This document shows positions 47,802-60,250 of a DNA stretch of 64,000 nucleotides, piece by piece. Positions within the stretch are counted from its first letter, which is position 1, and every line of letters begins with the position of its first letter. The notes beneath the pieces were generated by a model. The model did not search any database and was not told the origin of the DNA. It saw nothing but the letters and a program-made list of their open reading frames with translations. Location: assembly GCF_025024155.1 (NCBI RefSeq), contig NW_026251732.1:390210-454209 (forward strand), in the 5' to 3' direction. Source of the stretch: Gamsiella multidivaricata (lineage: Eukaryota; Mortierellomycota; Mortierellomycetes; Mortierellales; Mortierellaceae). The translations under genes and the position numbers were made by a program.

Positions 47802-50800
47802 GGGCAGCCCTCATTTTGTCGATGTAGTGATTTGTAATCATTGGCCTACGAAAGACTGTATTGGTGCAATAAAAACTCGTGTTAAAACACACCACGTACA
47901 GCCGCGCTCGTTCTTTTAACATTGGTTGTTGGGATGAGATCGTCCACCTATAGACTTGTTGGACATGATCTTCACGCGCGTCGAGGACGCTCGCCTAAGA
48001 TGATGGCTTTGTATCACATCGCTGCACTCGCCGACCTTGCATTGCTCGAAATGGAGCCATCACGCAGTAGAGAGAAATGCATTAATGTGCGAAACAGCGA
48101 AGTGTTTTTGTTGCATCCTCATAATTTCGTTCCAGCCAGCGCTCCAGTGTACATAACGCTTGAGTAAAATCTGTAAATGGGTCTATCGACATTCAAAGAG
48201 TACCGATCGTACGCAGTTTCTGAAACTCTCTTAGCGGTCACCGCACTGTTGAGCTTGGGAGCACGATCTGCCTAAAATCTGCCCTTTTACTGTTCTTGGA
48301 AGGCCTTGGACGCCTCCGAGTTTTTTTTTATGTTGTCCAGCTGTCTGGTTCATCACAGTTCGGTACTAATTAGTATCAAAACTTGGCAGAGCAAGGAGGT
48401 TAAAGCACGACCATACCAAAATATCTCATTGCAAGGGACTTTCTGAGGGGGCCATAAATACCAAGCAGAACGGCCACTTGGCACCCAAAAGAGCAACTGT
48501 CATGAAGAACTCTTCTGAAGATCACTACTGTCGCGAAACAGGGCGCGACAAATTGACTGCTCCTGAATATATAAGTGGCACAAAGCACCAGGAATGACTC
48601 CCTCCAGGCCAAGGAGACGCGTAGTGGCGACGACGATATCGATATTGGCGAGATTGGCATTATCGGGGAGCAACTCACAAGCGTTAGGGTGACCACGTGT
48701 TATGATCTCCTTGTACATGTGTTCTGCAGTAGCAAAGTGCGGAACATGTCATGTTATTTGGTGGTCAAGCGATTCGAACCACACCATACGTTGTCCTTTC
48801 CCCACATATTGTCATCAAAGATGAATACAATTCAATCCTGCATTTATATGACTGACTTTTTTTTTTTTTTTGCGTTTGTCCTTGTTTTTTGAATAGTGGA
48901 GAGCCCAAAAAGAACTCCAGGACCTTAGTGGAGAGCGAATTTGGTGCCACCAACAAATACGTGTGTAGCAGGAAGGTGGATCTGACGATCGGAGTCTATG
49001 CAGATTTCACTTGAGAGAATGAGATGCGTGTAATTAAGTTTAAGTCAAGCATGGTGCCAGTTGCAACAACAGAAGTCCGCATGACTCAATGGTGCCACAC
49101 TTTTGAGCCTTGGAGAGAGGGGAGTTGACATCGCCAGAACATTCCTAGTTATTGCGGAAGAGGAAGGCCTTAGCATCGACCTCTACTCTCTGCGTCGATA
49201 TGACGGAGTCCTTGGAGCCGGTCGCCCCACCCAACTAGTATTTGGCCCCCCGCCAACGTAACCCAGCTGAAGCAGTTCTTGCGACCCAGCTCGCCCAGGA
49301 GGATGACTAGGGAAGCTTCGAGCTTGACATCTTCAACGGATCATAGCAGGCGCTTCGTCGCTATCTTTTGTACTATCACAGAAGCATAGATGGCCTGCTC
49401 ATAACATCCCTTACTTGCTGTACTATTTATACATAAATCTTTGTAATAAACAGCAACGGTATCCAGCATTTCCGGGATCTGGGCTCAGCCTCCCCTCCCT
49501 CAAAACCAAGCCATGCCGAATAAAAGCTAGAAACCATGCATGCCAGATTCAATTGATGTGAATGGGTTGGTGAGCGTCTACCTCGCTGAGATAGACTGTA
49601 ATACATCCTCCGGTCTCTTGTAGGTCGAGTAGGCTCAGATGAATACTAGACCGGTGGACATTTTCTGAGTAGCAAAGGAAAGAGGTGGGATCTCCCCATT
49701 TGTGGCCAGTGTTTTTTTTTTTTTTTTTTGCAGTCAGTGGTATCTGTGCCACGTCGTAGTGTTCGGTACTGGGCTGCAATGTACCTAAGAGTCGGTGGAT
49801 GAGCTTTCTCTCGCGAGTCTAGCTGATGTATCTAGAGCAAGGAACACCATATCTGCAAGACGTGGTACCCTGAAATTGCCACCAGTTGATACACCCATTC
49901 GCCTCTCGTTATTTCAAATTTCATGCCCAGGAAAACACACACTCCCTCCTCCATCAATACGGCTCCTCCCAAGAAATGACGCAAAGAAGGCAGGGATAAT
50001 TTGCCCGCATACAATGAGCAGTTGCAGCTAGGAAGAAATGACAGCCGCACTGTGTTCTTCACTGTGCTTCTACTTCACGGTCAAAATCTACCATTTTGCA
50101 TTACCTTTTATCGTTAGCTGTGTCTTGCTACTGAATGCCCTGACAGGGATCCTATGAAGCGACGAACCTAATGTGGAACTGAGCTGAGGTACCTGTTATC
50201 TACAGCGTGGTGTTTCATATATACAGGGAGTCGCAAAGTCCATCATAACTTCGCAGCGACCAAGGTTTCTGGTGCTGGCCCGCGACTACACAGCTGGATC
50301 TACTTCAACTTATAGGAAAAGTCCTGTCAACTCAATCATTACCAAAGGCATGTCCGCATTTGCGTTTGAGCGAGATCTGCATGTAGACTATGGAGCACAC
50401 TTGCTTCTGCAAAACAAACATGCAAACTGACATGAAGATAGTCTATGCCGTTCATCCTCACAGGTTTACTTTCTCGCTGAGGCTCAAAGTGCTCAGCACA
50501 GGAGTGGCAGCGGCCGCTTGTCCTACAGGAGAAACAGGATGCTGGACAGAAGAGATGTTCCTCGGTTACACAGCCTCGACACATGGCTCTGCTCGGCATT
50601 CTTTTTGTGTTTAAGTCTTGGTGAGCAATTGATGACTGACTAGATCCATTATATTCTTGTACATGTAGTCTTTAGTTTGGAGCAGAGTGAAAGTGAGAGC
50701 GAGAGCGAGAGCGAGAATGAGTTTTTTTTTGTCCCCCAATGTTTGTTTGCCGGAATGCGTTCCAATGAAGATTTGTCGCCCAATTTCCATTAAACACAAG

Positions 50801-51017
50801 AATGCTGTGCAACCATCGATGCTCCTTCCTCATGCAAGCCGGATGTATAACATCCACACAGGCTGGAGAGCCGCGGTAGACTAAACCTCAACCTTTTCTC
50901 TCTCTCCTCATTTCTCCTCGTTTCTCCTCATTCCTCATCTCTTTCTTCCTCATCTGTCACCCCAGTTTTTGTTACCATATTCCTCTTACTCTGTATTTTC
51001 GACAAGATACCGCCAAG
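47802..51017. other. 3.2-kb region with no intact gene; possible coding relics
   Basis: At about 49095-49251 on + a frame reads GVDIARTFLVIAEEEGLSID onward to a TAA with gene-like codons but no start, so it may be a decayed gene. A minus-strand 72-codon frame at 48500-48718 is similar in quality. T16-T17 runs occur near 48859 and 49714. The leader of the FAD monooxygenase (50890-51000) is CT-rich. No RNA gene or intact transposon is recognised. Confidence 0.45.
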
Positions 51018-52894
51018 ATGTCTACAGAGCCCTTTAAACCCCATGTCCTGATCGTCGGAGCTGGCCTCGGTGGGTTGGTCCTCGCCGCTATTCTTGAAAA
51101 GGGCGGTTATACATATGAGGTCTTTGAGCGTGCTTCAGGCGTCAAGCTACTTGGATCAGCCCTGGCGCTCGGACCAGGCATAATGCCACTCTTTGAACAG
51201 CTGGGTGTCTTGGACGAGCTTCTCGCAAAGGCCCAGAGCTTCCGCATAGGTCGTACTTGGAATCAGCAGATGGAAGTCCTTGGCATGGCCGATTACGGAG
51301 TCGATCAAGAAGAGTAAGCATATGCCCTTCAGACAACTGGTCCTCTACCAAGACTAAGCTCTCTAACATCCGTTTGCTTGACTCGTAGGTATGGATATGA
51401 TAGCGTTATCGTCTCGAGACCTGCTCTCCACCAGATTCTCTTAACCTTGACTAATCCTGAGAAAGTCCATTACGGCAAGCGAGTACTCTCCCACGTCGAG
51501 ACGGGCGATGGAGTGATGGTTCGGACTGCTGATGGCCAAACACATCACGGCAACATCCTCGTTGGTGCGGATGGCGCCTACAGCAGTGTCAGACAGTCGT
51601 TGTATGAGTATTTGGATAAGCACAAAACGTTACCCAAGTCCGATAAGCAGCCGCTGAAGTATTCAACTGTGTGCCTCGTTGGACAGACGAAACCATTGGA
51701 TCCTGCTGAATGGGTTGGAATAGGCGACAAGGAATGCCGCTTTGATTCTGTTCATGGAGAGCGGGAACCATATTTCGTAAAGCACCGATTGTTTTATCGC
51801 GCGTGTCCACTGCTGAAGAACTCTTGAACATGAATGCGGTTTCCTGAACGATACCCTCATTTCCTTTCTTCATTTCATTTTATTTTATCAGTGGGTGACA
51901 TTCACGACTGCAGATAACACCATTTGCTGGATGGTCCTTCTGCTCCTGGACGTGGAGACAAGCAAAATCCACAGTACCTTCCGCAACTCAGAGTGGGGCC
52001 CAGAGGCTGCTGAGAGTATGGCCAACGACGTCCGGGATTTCCCTGTTCCTTCTGGAGAGAACAAGACCCTCGGTGACTTGATTGACCTCACACCCAAGGA
52101 ACTTATCTCTAAAGTCATGCTCGAAGAAAAATTCTTTAAGACCTGGTACGATGGACGCACTGTCTTGCTCGGAGATGGTAAGATCCTTGTTTGTTCTTTC
52201 TTTTCATTCCTTTGGGAAATTAGCTGAATGACTGAATTTTCGCTCTCCTTGTACTCTCTAACGCGCTTCGGTATATCAGCATGCCACAAGGTAATTTGTT
52301 AGATAGTGTACATGTTCTTGAGTAACGCCTGCACGGTTACGCTGCATGCCATTAACACCAGTCGATATTTAATTAGATGACCCCGTATGCTGGCTTGGGT
52401 GCCCTTAATGCTATGCAGGACTCCGTTGTCCTTGCGAACTACATTAGCATGATCAACAAAAACGATTCCGAGCACACCGCTAGTTTATTTCACCAATACC
52501 AGATCGAGCGTGCCCCGTTGGCAAAGGCGGCGGTTAACACAAGCGCCGGATTTTCCAGATTGGTTGATACGGTAAAGAGTCCTCGGCGGCGAACAAAAAA
52601 AACTCTCTCCCCCCGCATTTGAATTTATGAATGACCACTGCAACCGTACTGAACAATTTATATTTTTAATTTTTTACGCGTCAGCATTGGTACAACATTA
52701 TCCTTCGAAGGATTGCGATGAAGTACATCCCTAAGTGGGTCTTAGATCTGACACTATCGAAGTCAAGACGGTATCGTCCTCAGGTCGCATTCCTTCCTCC
52801 TGCCAACGACAAGGGCCTACGACGACCAACGTATCAGCGGAGTTTAGAGGTTGCGCGGGCGAAGCTCCAATCCAATGCATCGAAAGCCGTTTAA
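51018..52894 (+). CDS. FAD-dependent monooxygenase
   Basis: Flavoprotein hydroxylase of the aromatic-ring/PHBH-like class; substrate unknown. Exons are 51018-51313, 51389-51776, 51892-52177, 52280-52290, 52377-52571 and 52685-52894, giving 461 residues. N-terminal dinucleotide fold VLIVGAGLGGLVLAAILEK; second motif ILVGADGAYSSVR; third FAD motif LGDACHKMTPYAGLGALNAMQ with the GD pair. The GD motif is interrupted by an 11-nt micro-exon coding (A)CHK. No signal peptide; the C-terminal hydrophobic stretch HWYNIILRRIAMKYIPKWV could associate with membranes. It stands alone, with no biosynthetic cluster beside it. It converges on adenylate cyclase. Confidence 0.92.
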
Positions 52895-53109
52895 AACCAA
52901 AAATAATAATATATGTTCGATTCGAGATAGACAGCTGGAGTCCACGATGGCAATAGGTCACCATTGCGGGCGCCAATTATTTTAATTAATATGACAATTG
53001 AGTAGAGAAGGGAGTGTGGCGAGAATGAAAAAAATACGTTCTTAGTCTATGTGGGTGCCATGTCGATTTTTCGCTAGAGTTTGAAGCTAGAGTAGCGCCG
53101 AGTCCAGGA

Positions 53110-56100
53110 CTAGAGAAGGGCTGGCGACCCCGTTCCGCCCATGATGCTGACATACGTCTGGAGCGCCCGCATGATATATCCTGGGTCACTCTCTAGGACC
53201 TTGCTTAACGACTCGTACACTTCGACAAACGGCCCTGATTTGATCATGTACAGTTGCGAGAAGCAGTTCTATCGATATAAATAAATAAATAAAACCCCCC
53301 CGTCGCCTATTAGCATGAAAAGTAGAATAGAGCCGCTTTTTGTGAGCGCGGACACGTTGTATACCTCAATCCTGGAAATGCAGTTGTCTGCGATCTGCAC
53401 AAGGTCATCCGGATCCACATTGTCTTTAAAGGGCAGCGAGAGAAGCGCCAAGTGCTGCTCGGATGCACGACCATGCTTGGCCAATTCACCGGACACCAAT
53501 CGCTCAAGACGTAAACAGATCATCTGTAGAGTGCGGACAGAATTCGTGTCGAGTACCATAGGTTGTTCCATAATCGCCTGCTATTGCGTGTAAATGCGAG
53601 AATTCATATGCCAGTGAGTATAGGTTATTCTGATCCATAATAGGAGCTAAAACGGTGAACACTGACTTACAGATCCAAGAATGGGTGTCCTTGCCACGCT
53701 TTTCAAATCCATCGCGAAACGGCCTGCCAGTACTCGAGTGTACAGCAGATGAAGACTCTCAGGCGTTTCCAGACCTTTCAGCTTCTTCTCTCCGATATCG
53801 ACAACAACATAACCTAGCTTTTTCAGCTCGCGGATATGGTCAACATCTGGGGAGTCTGAGTTTTCCAGATCACCAAACTGCTGCATGACCTTAATCACAT
53901 CGCTGCTGACACAGATCTCGCCTCCGTCCGCAGAGCCACAAAGACGTGCAGCTCGGTTGACCATGGGTCCATAGTAATCCATTCTCCGCGTCACCTCGTC
54001 TTTGTGGCTCACGGGCTGCCCCCAATGGATCCCCATCTGGACAGAAAGACCACGGTGCAGGGGTTGATTAGGATCCGTAGGACTATATATCGTCTTGCCA
54101 TTCTCTGAGTCGAGAATCTCCTGTGGCCAATCCGCCGAAACTAACAATTCCTGAACTTTGAGACACCAGAGCATGGCAGCAGGCACGCTTGAAAATGATG
54201 CCATCATAGCATCGCGTTCGTTCTTGACCTCGTACCCTCCGATAGAGCGGAGCTGACGACGCATCACGTTAAAGTGCTCTCTGACACCGATGGCCATCGC
54301 GATGGGGATGTCTTCCCACAGTTCGGTCGAGCCCTTGACACTAGTGAAGACCATGGCCACATCACCCTGTGGCGGCTCAATTTCCGGCTTCAGGTATTTC
54401 AACTAACATAAAGCGACAAAACAACAGCGTTAATTAAGGACCTTTCAGCACCAATCCCCTATTTGCAGTTATCCAGAAAACTTACAGCGTCAATTGGTCC
54501 CTCCGTGGGCTTGGGTCGCTTCTTGTGCTGATGATACTCTGCAGAGTCCAAGGGCTCCTTCTTCTTAAATAGGTCCCCGACTCCAATCAACATGACCACC
54601 ATGTGCTCACGCGCACCATACGAGACTGCAATATCTCTCAGCTTTTGGGAGGCATGCATCAGATCTCCGTAAATTCTCATACCAGCCTTGGCGATATCCA
54701 CAGCTGTATTGTACGACATCACATCCCAGAACGACTTTGAGGCCATGATCAAAAAGTCATCGTCCTCTGTCAGGGTCGTCGTCTCGATATACGGATTTGA
54801 ATTGACAATTGGCACCAAGTGATATTGGCCAAACGATCTCGAGATGTCCAGCTCGTCGTTCAGTAGACCATCCTCACTGACAAATCCGCCCGAACGTTTG
54901 ATACGTGCTGCCTCCGTGGGGTTCCATGGAATGTGCTTTTGCGAGATCACTTGAAATGAGTCCGATTTCTTGACCAAGACTGCGATCGTGTCTCCGACAT
55001 TAGCTGAGTAGAGTGTGACGCCCTTGATGTATGCCACCAAAGCCGAAGCTCCTCCCTTTCCATTGTCTCCCTGAGCAAGAGGCCAAAGCTCGCGGTCCAA
55101 TCCCAAGAAAGTTCTGCGAAGTGCACTGACGACTGTATCCGAGCCCTCCAGCTTCTCCAACTCGATCTTGAAGCAGTCCCCGAACCGATCCTTCAAATGG
55201 CTCGTCATTCTGCAGCTGGATTGAGACCGTCCTGAGCGACCATCGAACAATCCGAACAGCACTTCGTCATCCTTTGTGTGAAACTTCGGATGAACCAGAT
55301 CCCAGATACAAAGGTTGTCGCTGTCGCCTAAGGTGTCTGCCATTCCGTAAGACATGTTGTGCAACGTAGAGGTGGATGTTCGAACGCGCCTCTCCACTGT
55401 GTCGTCCGGTACATTGTCCGTTATTGTGACATCCATCAGTCCCAGGATCCGGAGACAGGTCAGGTTGCCGAACTCAGACAGGTTGCCGGGATAGGTTGAT
55501 GTTGGCACGATTTCTCCAGTTTGTCGCTTGATCAACAGCCTCTTATTACCTGACATGTTGAGATACTTGAGTTCCAAGTTCCAGTTCCTAGTATAATGAA
55601 CATCGATGCCAGATTTTAGGTTGTGTTTTTCTTCGATTGAGTCAATTTCATCTGCCCACCACCTTGACTTACCAATTCCAATCATAAGGCCAATTCGAAA
55701 TGTTGTACTTCAACATGTTGCAGCCGACATCCAGGACACCAAGGCGATTGATCTTACCCAGTTCAGCAGGAAGAGTCGTCAGTTTGTTCCCACTCACGTA
55801 CAAGACTCGCAAGTTCCGCAAAGACTCGATGTCGTCTGCGGGCAGATTCGTGAGCTGATTACCACTCAAGTAGAGCTCCAGAAGATTGCCAGGGTTGGGG
55901 ATTTTGCCTCGAGGAATCTCGGCAATAAAGTTGTGACTCAAGTTAAGGACCTCCAACGAGGCAAGGTGGGATAAAGGGTAAAATACATCGTCCGGAAGTC
56001 GATTATCGCCCAAACATAGTGTCTGCAGTGTGTTCGACAGTGGTGGTGCCTTAGATGATCGTCCGTTCGAGGGTGAGTTTTGCATGGCCGGCGGTGCTGG

Positions 56101-59100
56101 CAATGGCTTAGAAGAGGGAGACGATGCATTCTTCATTGTATTCAACGCCTGAAGCTCAGACTCGTTGAGCGTTGCAGAAGAAGACGTCGAGATAGTGATG
56201 CCGTTTGCAACGACAGTCTGCGGTGGATCCGGGAAGGACTCCAGAATGTTGGAAGAGGCGTTGAGGTAACTGAGTGCGCATTTCCAAATCGAAGCAGGGA
56301 GTTCGCCCAGACTGTTGCTGTGAACGTCCAGCTCTATCAGAGAGTCAAGACTAGCAATCTCATCGGGTACACTAGAAAGACTGTTGTTCGCCACTGAGAG
56401 CGTCCTGAGCCGCTTAAGTGCGCTGATCGTCCCAGGTATGGAGATAATGCTGTTGTTATCCAGTCTGAGGGTCTCCAGGCATCGCAAATGTCCAAACAGC
56501 TCAGGCGCCAAATTGGCTAATTTGTTTGAGGATAGATCTAAAAAGATCAAGGTATCGCCTGTCCCTCGTAGGTTGATATCCGTCATGTTGCATTTCACAA
56601 CTGAGGCCCGAACCAAGGCGCCCAGGGAGGTGTTTAAAACAACATTCGTGTTGTAGTCCACCAGAAGTTCTTGCAGTGCCGGGAGGTCGTTGAGGGCATC
56701 GAGATTGAGGATGCCATTCTGTCGAATATCCAACTTCCGAAGGTTTGTGAGCTTTTCCATGGATTTCGGAAGAAAGGGAGCGATTCTGTTACCATACAGT
56801 AATAGCTTTTTCAGGTTCACCAAAGTGCTGATGTCGATCGGGACCTCGGTAATGTCGTTAAAGCTCAAGTCCAGTTCCTCCAAAGTCAACACTTGGCACA
56901 GTATAGCAGGGAACCTCGTAAAATTGTTGCTGGACAGGTTGATCACTCTGAGGTATTTAAATTTCTGAAATGTGTCGGGAATAGAGTCTAGGCGGTTGCA
57001 TTGAAGGATCAGAGTGTCAAGTTTGCGTGCCTCGTCCAGATACGCCTTCTCCAAGTCCTTGATTCGGTTGCCTCGGACATCTAGAATCTGAAGATTGCTG
57101 ATGTAGCGGACATTGCTGGGAACCTTGTCGAGGTCATTGTATGCCATCCGAAGGTCTCTGAGCGAGCTGCAGTTCTGAACGAAATCCAGTGGCAAATCCA
57201 TGCGCTGGTTGTGTGAAATATTTAGTCGCACAATATCTTTTGCCCTCGAGTAGAGGAAGATCGGGATCGTAGGCAAACACCGGCGTTGGAGGTTCACATC
57301 CGCATATATGCTGTGTGGCGGGAAGTCCCCTTCCTGCATAAACCCGCGAATAAAAAGAATCAGCTCGTGCGCAATACCAAGAGAAACTTCCTACAGCGAT
57401 GAAATGAAAAGTTGTTCCATTGCGCATACCGTAATAAGAGGTACACCGTTTTCTGCAAATGTGAAGCGACACAAAAAACTGTTGTCCTTGCCAGAAAGCT
57501 CATCCAGCTTGTCTTGATCCGTATATCCAAACTGTATCAAGCATCGTCGCAGTATCTGCAACGGTCGCTCATAAGGTCCCAATGGACGGACTAAAAATAA
57601 TAGAGATGAACCGGTCAGTAAAAAGTTGTCAAGCACAAGCGTACTGATAGCTCTGCCTGTATTCATTCTACTGTTGAAAACACTTACCAACGTTGTTGCG
57701 GAGCATATAGAGGTGGTACTTGGATGTATCTGGCTTGAATATCTTTCTCCCAAGCATCGCGCTGAGTTCACTAGCTGTAATATTGTAGACACAGTTGACG
57801 GTAGTATATGTTGTATCTGGCCTGAAAATCCTGACAGTCGAGAGCTTTCTCTTGCCATAGTCCCAACTCTCATAGTCGCTCTGCTCCATCTCATCCGATG
57901 TCACATTCTCGGGTGTCAATGGGTGCGCTTTTTGCAGAGGGCCGACAGGTGACGATAACGAGGGCAAAACACCCCAGCTTTCCGGTGCAAGCCAAGCCTC
58001 GGCTCCATTGCCTGCGGCTGAAGGAGGAAGCCAATGACCATTCTTGGGATCATCCTTGATGCCAGCGAGTCCCGCCAAGTCAGTTTGGTCAACTATTCAT
58101 TGTAACAATATGTTTGATCAGCGCCGTCAATACTTTACATCCCTTAATCAGGACCATCTAAAATGACCATGGCCTAAGTCCACGCTTACCAACATAGCCA
58201 GGAAAGATGGGGTCCTATGCATATGACCATGAAAAGCAAGTGTTGGGTTAGCACTGGAAGTGGCTATGCGAGGCGCCACAGCAACTGAGATAGTTCATCC
58301 TAACCCAAGCAATACTACAGGGATGGACAAAATTGGCAAGCAGGGGAGAGGATATACCGTGGGGACGTCTTTCTTGGAACTCTTCTTCCCAATCGAAAAG
58401 GGGGGCAGATGCCTTTGAGAATCACCACCATCGCTGCCATGCCTCCGATCAAATGAATATCCCTGTATGGAAGTTCCATCCTGATCCGAGGCCATCGCAA
58501 AGCTGTGCAGAGATGACGATGAAGGCGTTGACAACGGTGGTAGCGGATCATCGGCTGAAAACTTGCGGGAGCCGTCTATTCATACAGAAGTATGATTTTG
58601 TGAGTGTATGTAAAGATGATGCCCGAGCAAACGTCATAGACCCTGACCAGTACACAATATAAGCGTACGTTCTGATGACGGATACACGGAAGACTGTGCC
58701 GCTGGAGCTGGTGAAGACGATGTTGTGTGATGGGTCTTTTTCTTGAGAAAGCTGAAAAGTGTCTTCTTGGGTTCTTTTGCAGGACTCGCGATACCAACCT
58801 GGAGGTCGGCCAAGTCCTGCGGCAATCCAGGACGCTTCGAATACATCTCACCAAAATCGGTCGACTTTGTTCGTCGGTGAGGATTCTCCGTTGCGCTCTT
58901 ATAAGACTCTGTCCGTTGATTAGGCCGGATCTGTGAAGGCGGTGTGGTTGGGAACAGATGTTTGCTGCCAGAGTAGCCACTTTGCTGTTGCTGCTGCTGT
59001 TGTCGCTGAAACTGGTCGGGGGAAGGCGAGCGTGAGTAAGATTCTGTCGATCGTCTCCTGCCAGAATCCGGACTGAATGGGTGAGGCGCTGGTCGATGCT

Positions 59101-59830
59101 GGTACGAGTGCATGTTACTGCTCCCAACGCTGCTGCTGAGGTTGTTGGTGCTTCCATAGTTCGAACCATTAGTGTCATGGATGTAGGAGGACGAGGCGTT
59201 GCTGTGCAAGGCACCATTGGACGAGTAGAGAGTACCCGAGGACCCCACGTTTGCCGAGCTGGATGACTGCATTGGATTGGGATTTCTGTTGCTGCCAAAG
59301 GACGTTTTACGTGTGTGGCTCCCGGAGGGCTGGTTGTAGAACGGGTCGAATGAGTCGGCGGCAGGTGTAGGAGAGGGTGGCCTCGACGAGGAGCGGAAGA
59401 AGGAGCGGAAGCCGCTCAAGTCGCTCCCGTCCTTGCTATTGTTCTTGCGCTTGCCGGTGCCTTCAGGGTTATAGGAGTTGGGCATCATCAAGGGGGTTTG
59501 CGCAATAGCGTCCAATGGGTGGAAGAAGTGGCTCCTTCCATTATGACTGTTATGTCTGGGACGTGGCCTTTGTTGCTGTTGCTGGTCTTCTGCTGCTCCA
59601 GAATGGACTGGGAAGAGGGAGGGTGAGGATGGACGGCCTTGTCCATGGTGTGTATTCACAGGTGAGCAATAGTAAGACGATCCAGCTGAGGGCCTCCTGT
59701 CACTGTTGGTTGAGGTGGACTCAACGTATCCGGGACCTTGATCATGGTATCTGGAGGACAAGGACGAGGTGGAAATGGACCCAGACGAAGGTTTGCGCTC
59801 GTCGCTAGGCGCCGGATACAGCGGTGCCAT
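53110..59830 (-). CDS. CYR1: Fungal adenylate cyclase (RA-LRR-PP2C-cyclase), atypical active site
   Basis: Membrane-associated, Ras-regulated enzyme of the cAMP/PKA pathway. Ten exons on the minus strand: 59830-58669, 58575-58358, 58214-58190, 58092-57688, 57590-57430, 57333-55673, 55587-54486, 54402-53671, 53580-53365, 53268-53110; 1946 residues. Domains: Ser/Pro-rich N-terminus (1-500), Ras-association (about 525-655), leucine-rich repeats (about 660-1230), PP2C-like (about 1275-1560), class III cyclase (about 1590-1770) and a helical tail. The cyclase keeps Lys1638 (GGYEVK), Asp1642, MDYYGPMVN and NRAAR. However, the first metal Asp of the usual FTD motif is Ser1599 (FTSVKGS), and the Gly before Asp1642 is Arg. 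The PP2C part also lacks metal Asp/His residues (FDGRSG, ASKSFWD), as is usual for this domain in fungal cyclases. Catalytic competence is therefore doubtful. Confidence 0.93.
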
Positions 59831-60250
59831 GCAACGTTCCCTCTAAATGCGAGGTTCTAGGGAGTAGTGAGCAGTTGGCGAGTTAAGAGAGAATAAGCAA
59901 AGAGAAAAGGATGTGTGTCTTTATGAACGATGAGAGTGAATGGAAATGATGATGACAAGGGTGACAAGGGCGAGATGAACAGTGGATGGGAGGATTCGAG
60001 TAGGGATGACCGCCTCAGCAAGGTTTATTACTTTTGAAGGCGCGCGAGTGGTAGGGCTCTCTATCGCCTATTACTCGTATCGTTTCAAGTTCCAAGGCAG
60101 CTCCTCGACCTACTTGGACCTGCATTGGGATATGCGATCCTCTGCACCCTATTGGCGGGAAATGCCCTAGGCCTAGGATGACATGGCGCGTCTTTTGTTT
60201 GTCGGTATATATCCGCCTTAGGGTAGTCGTCCATTTTATTGCGCAGGTGC

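Noticed and set aside
48760..48790. GATTCGAACC motif resembling a tRNA T loop
   Set aside because: No acceptor, anticodon or D stem can be paired around it on either strand.
51018..59830. Secondary-metabolite gene cluster around the FAD monooxygenase and velvet regulator
   Set aside because: No synthase, transporter or other tailoring enzyme is nearby; neighbours are housekeeping or signalling genes.
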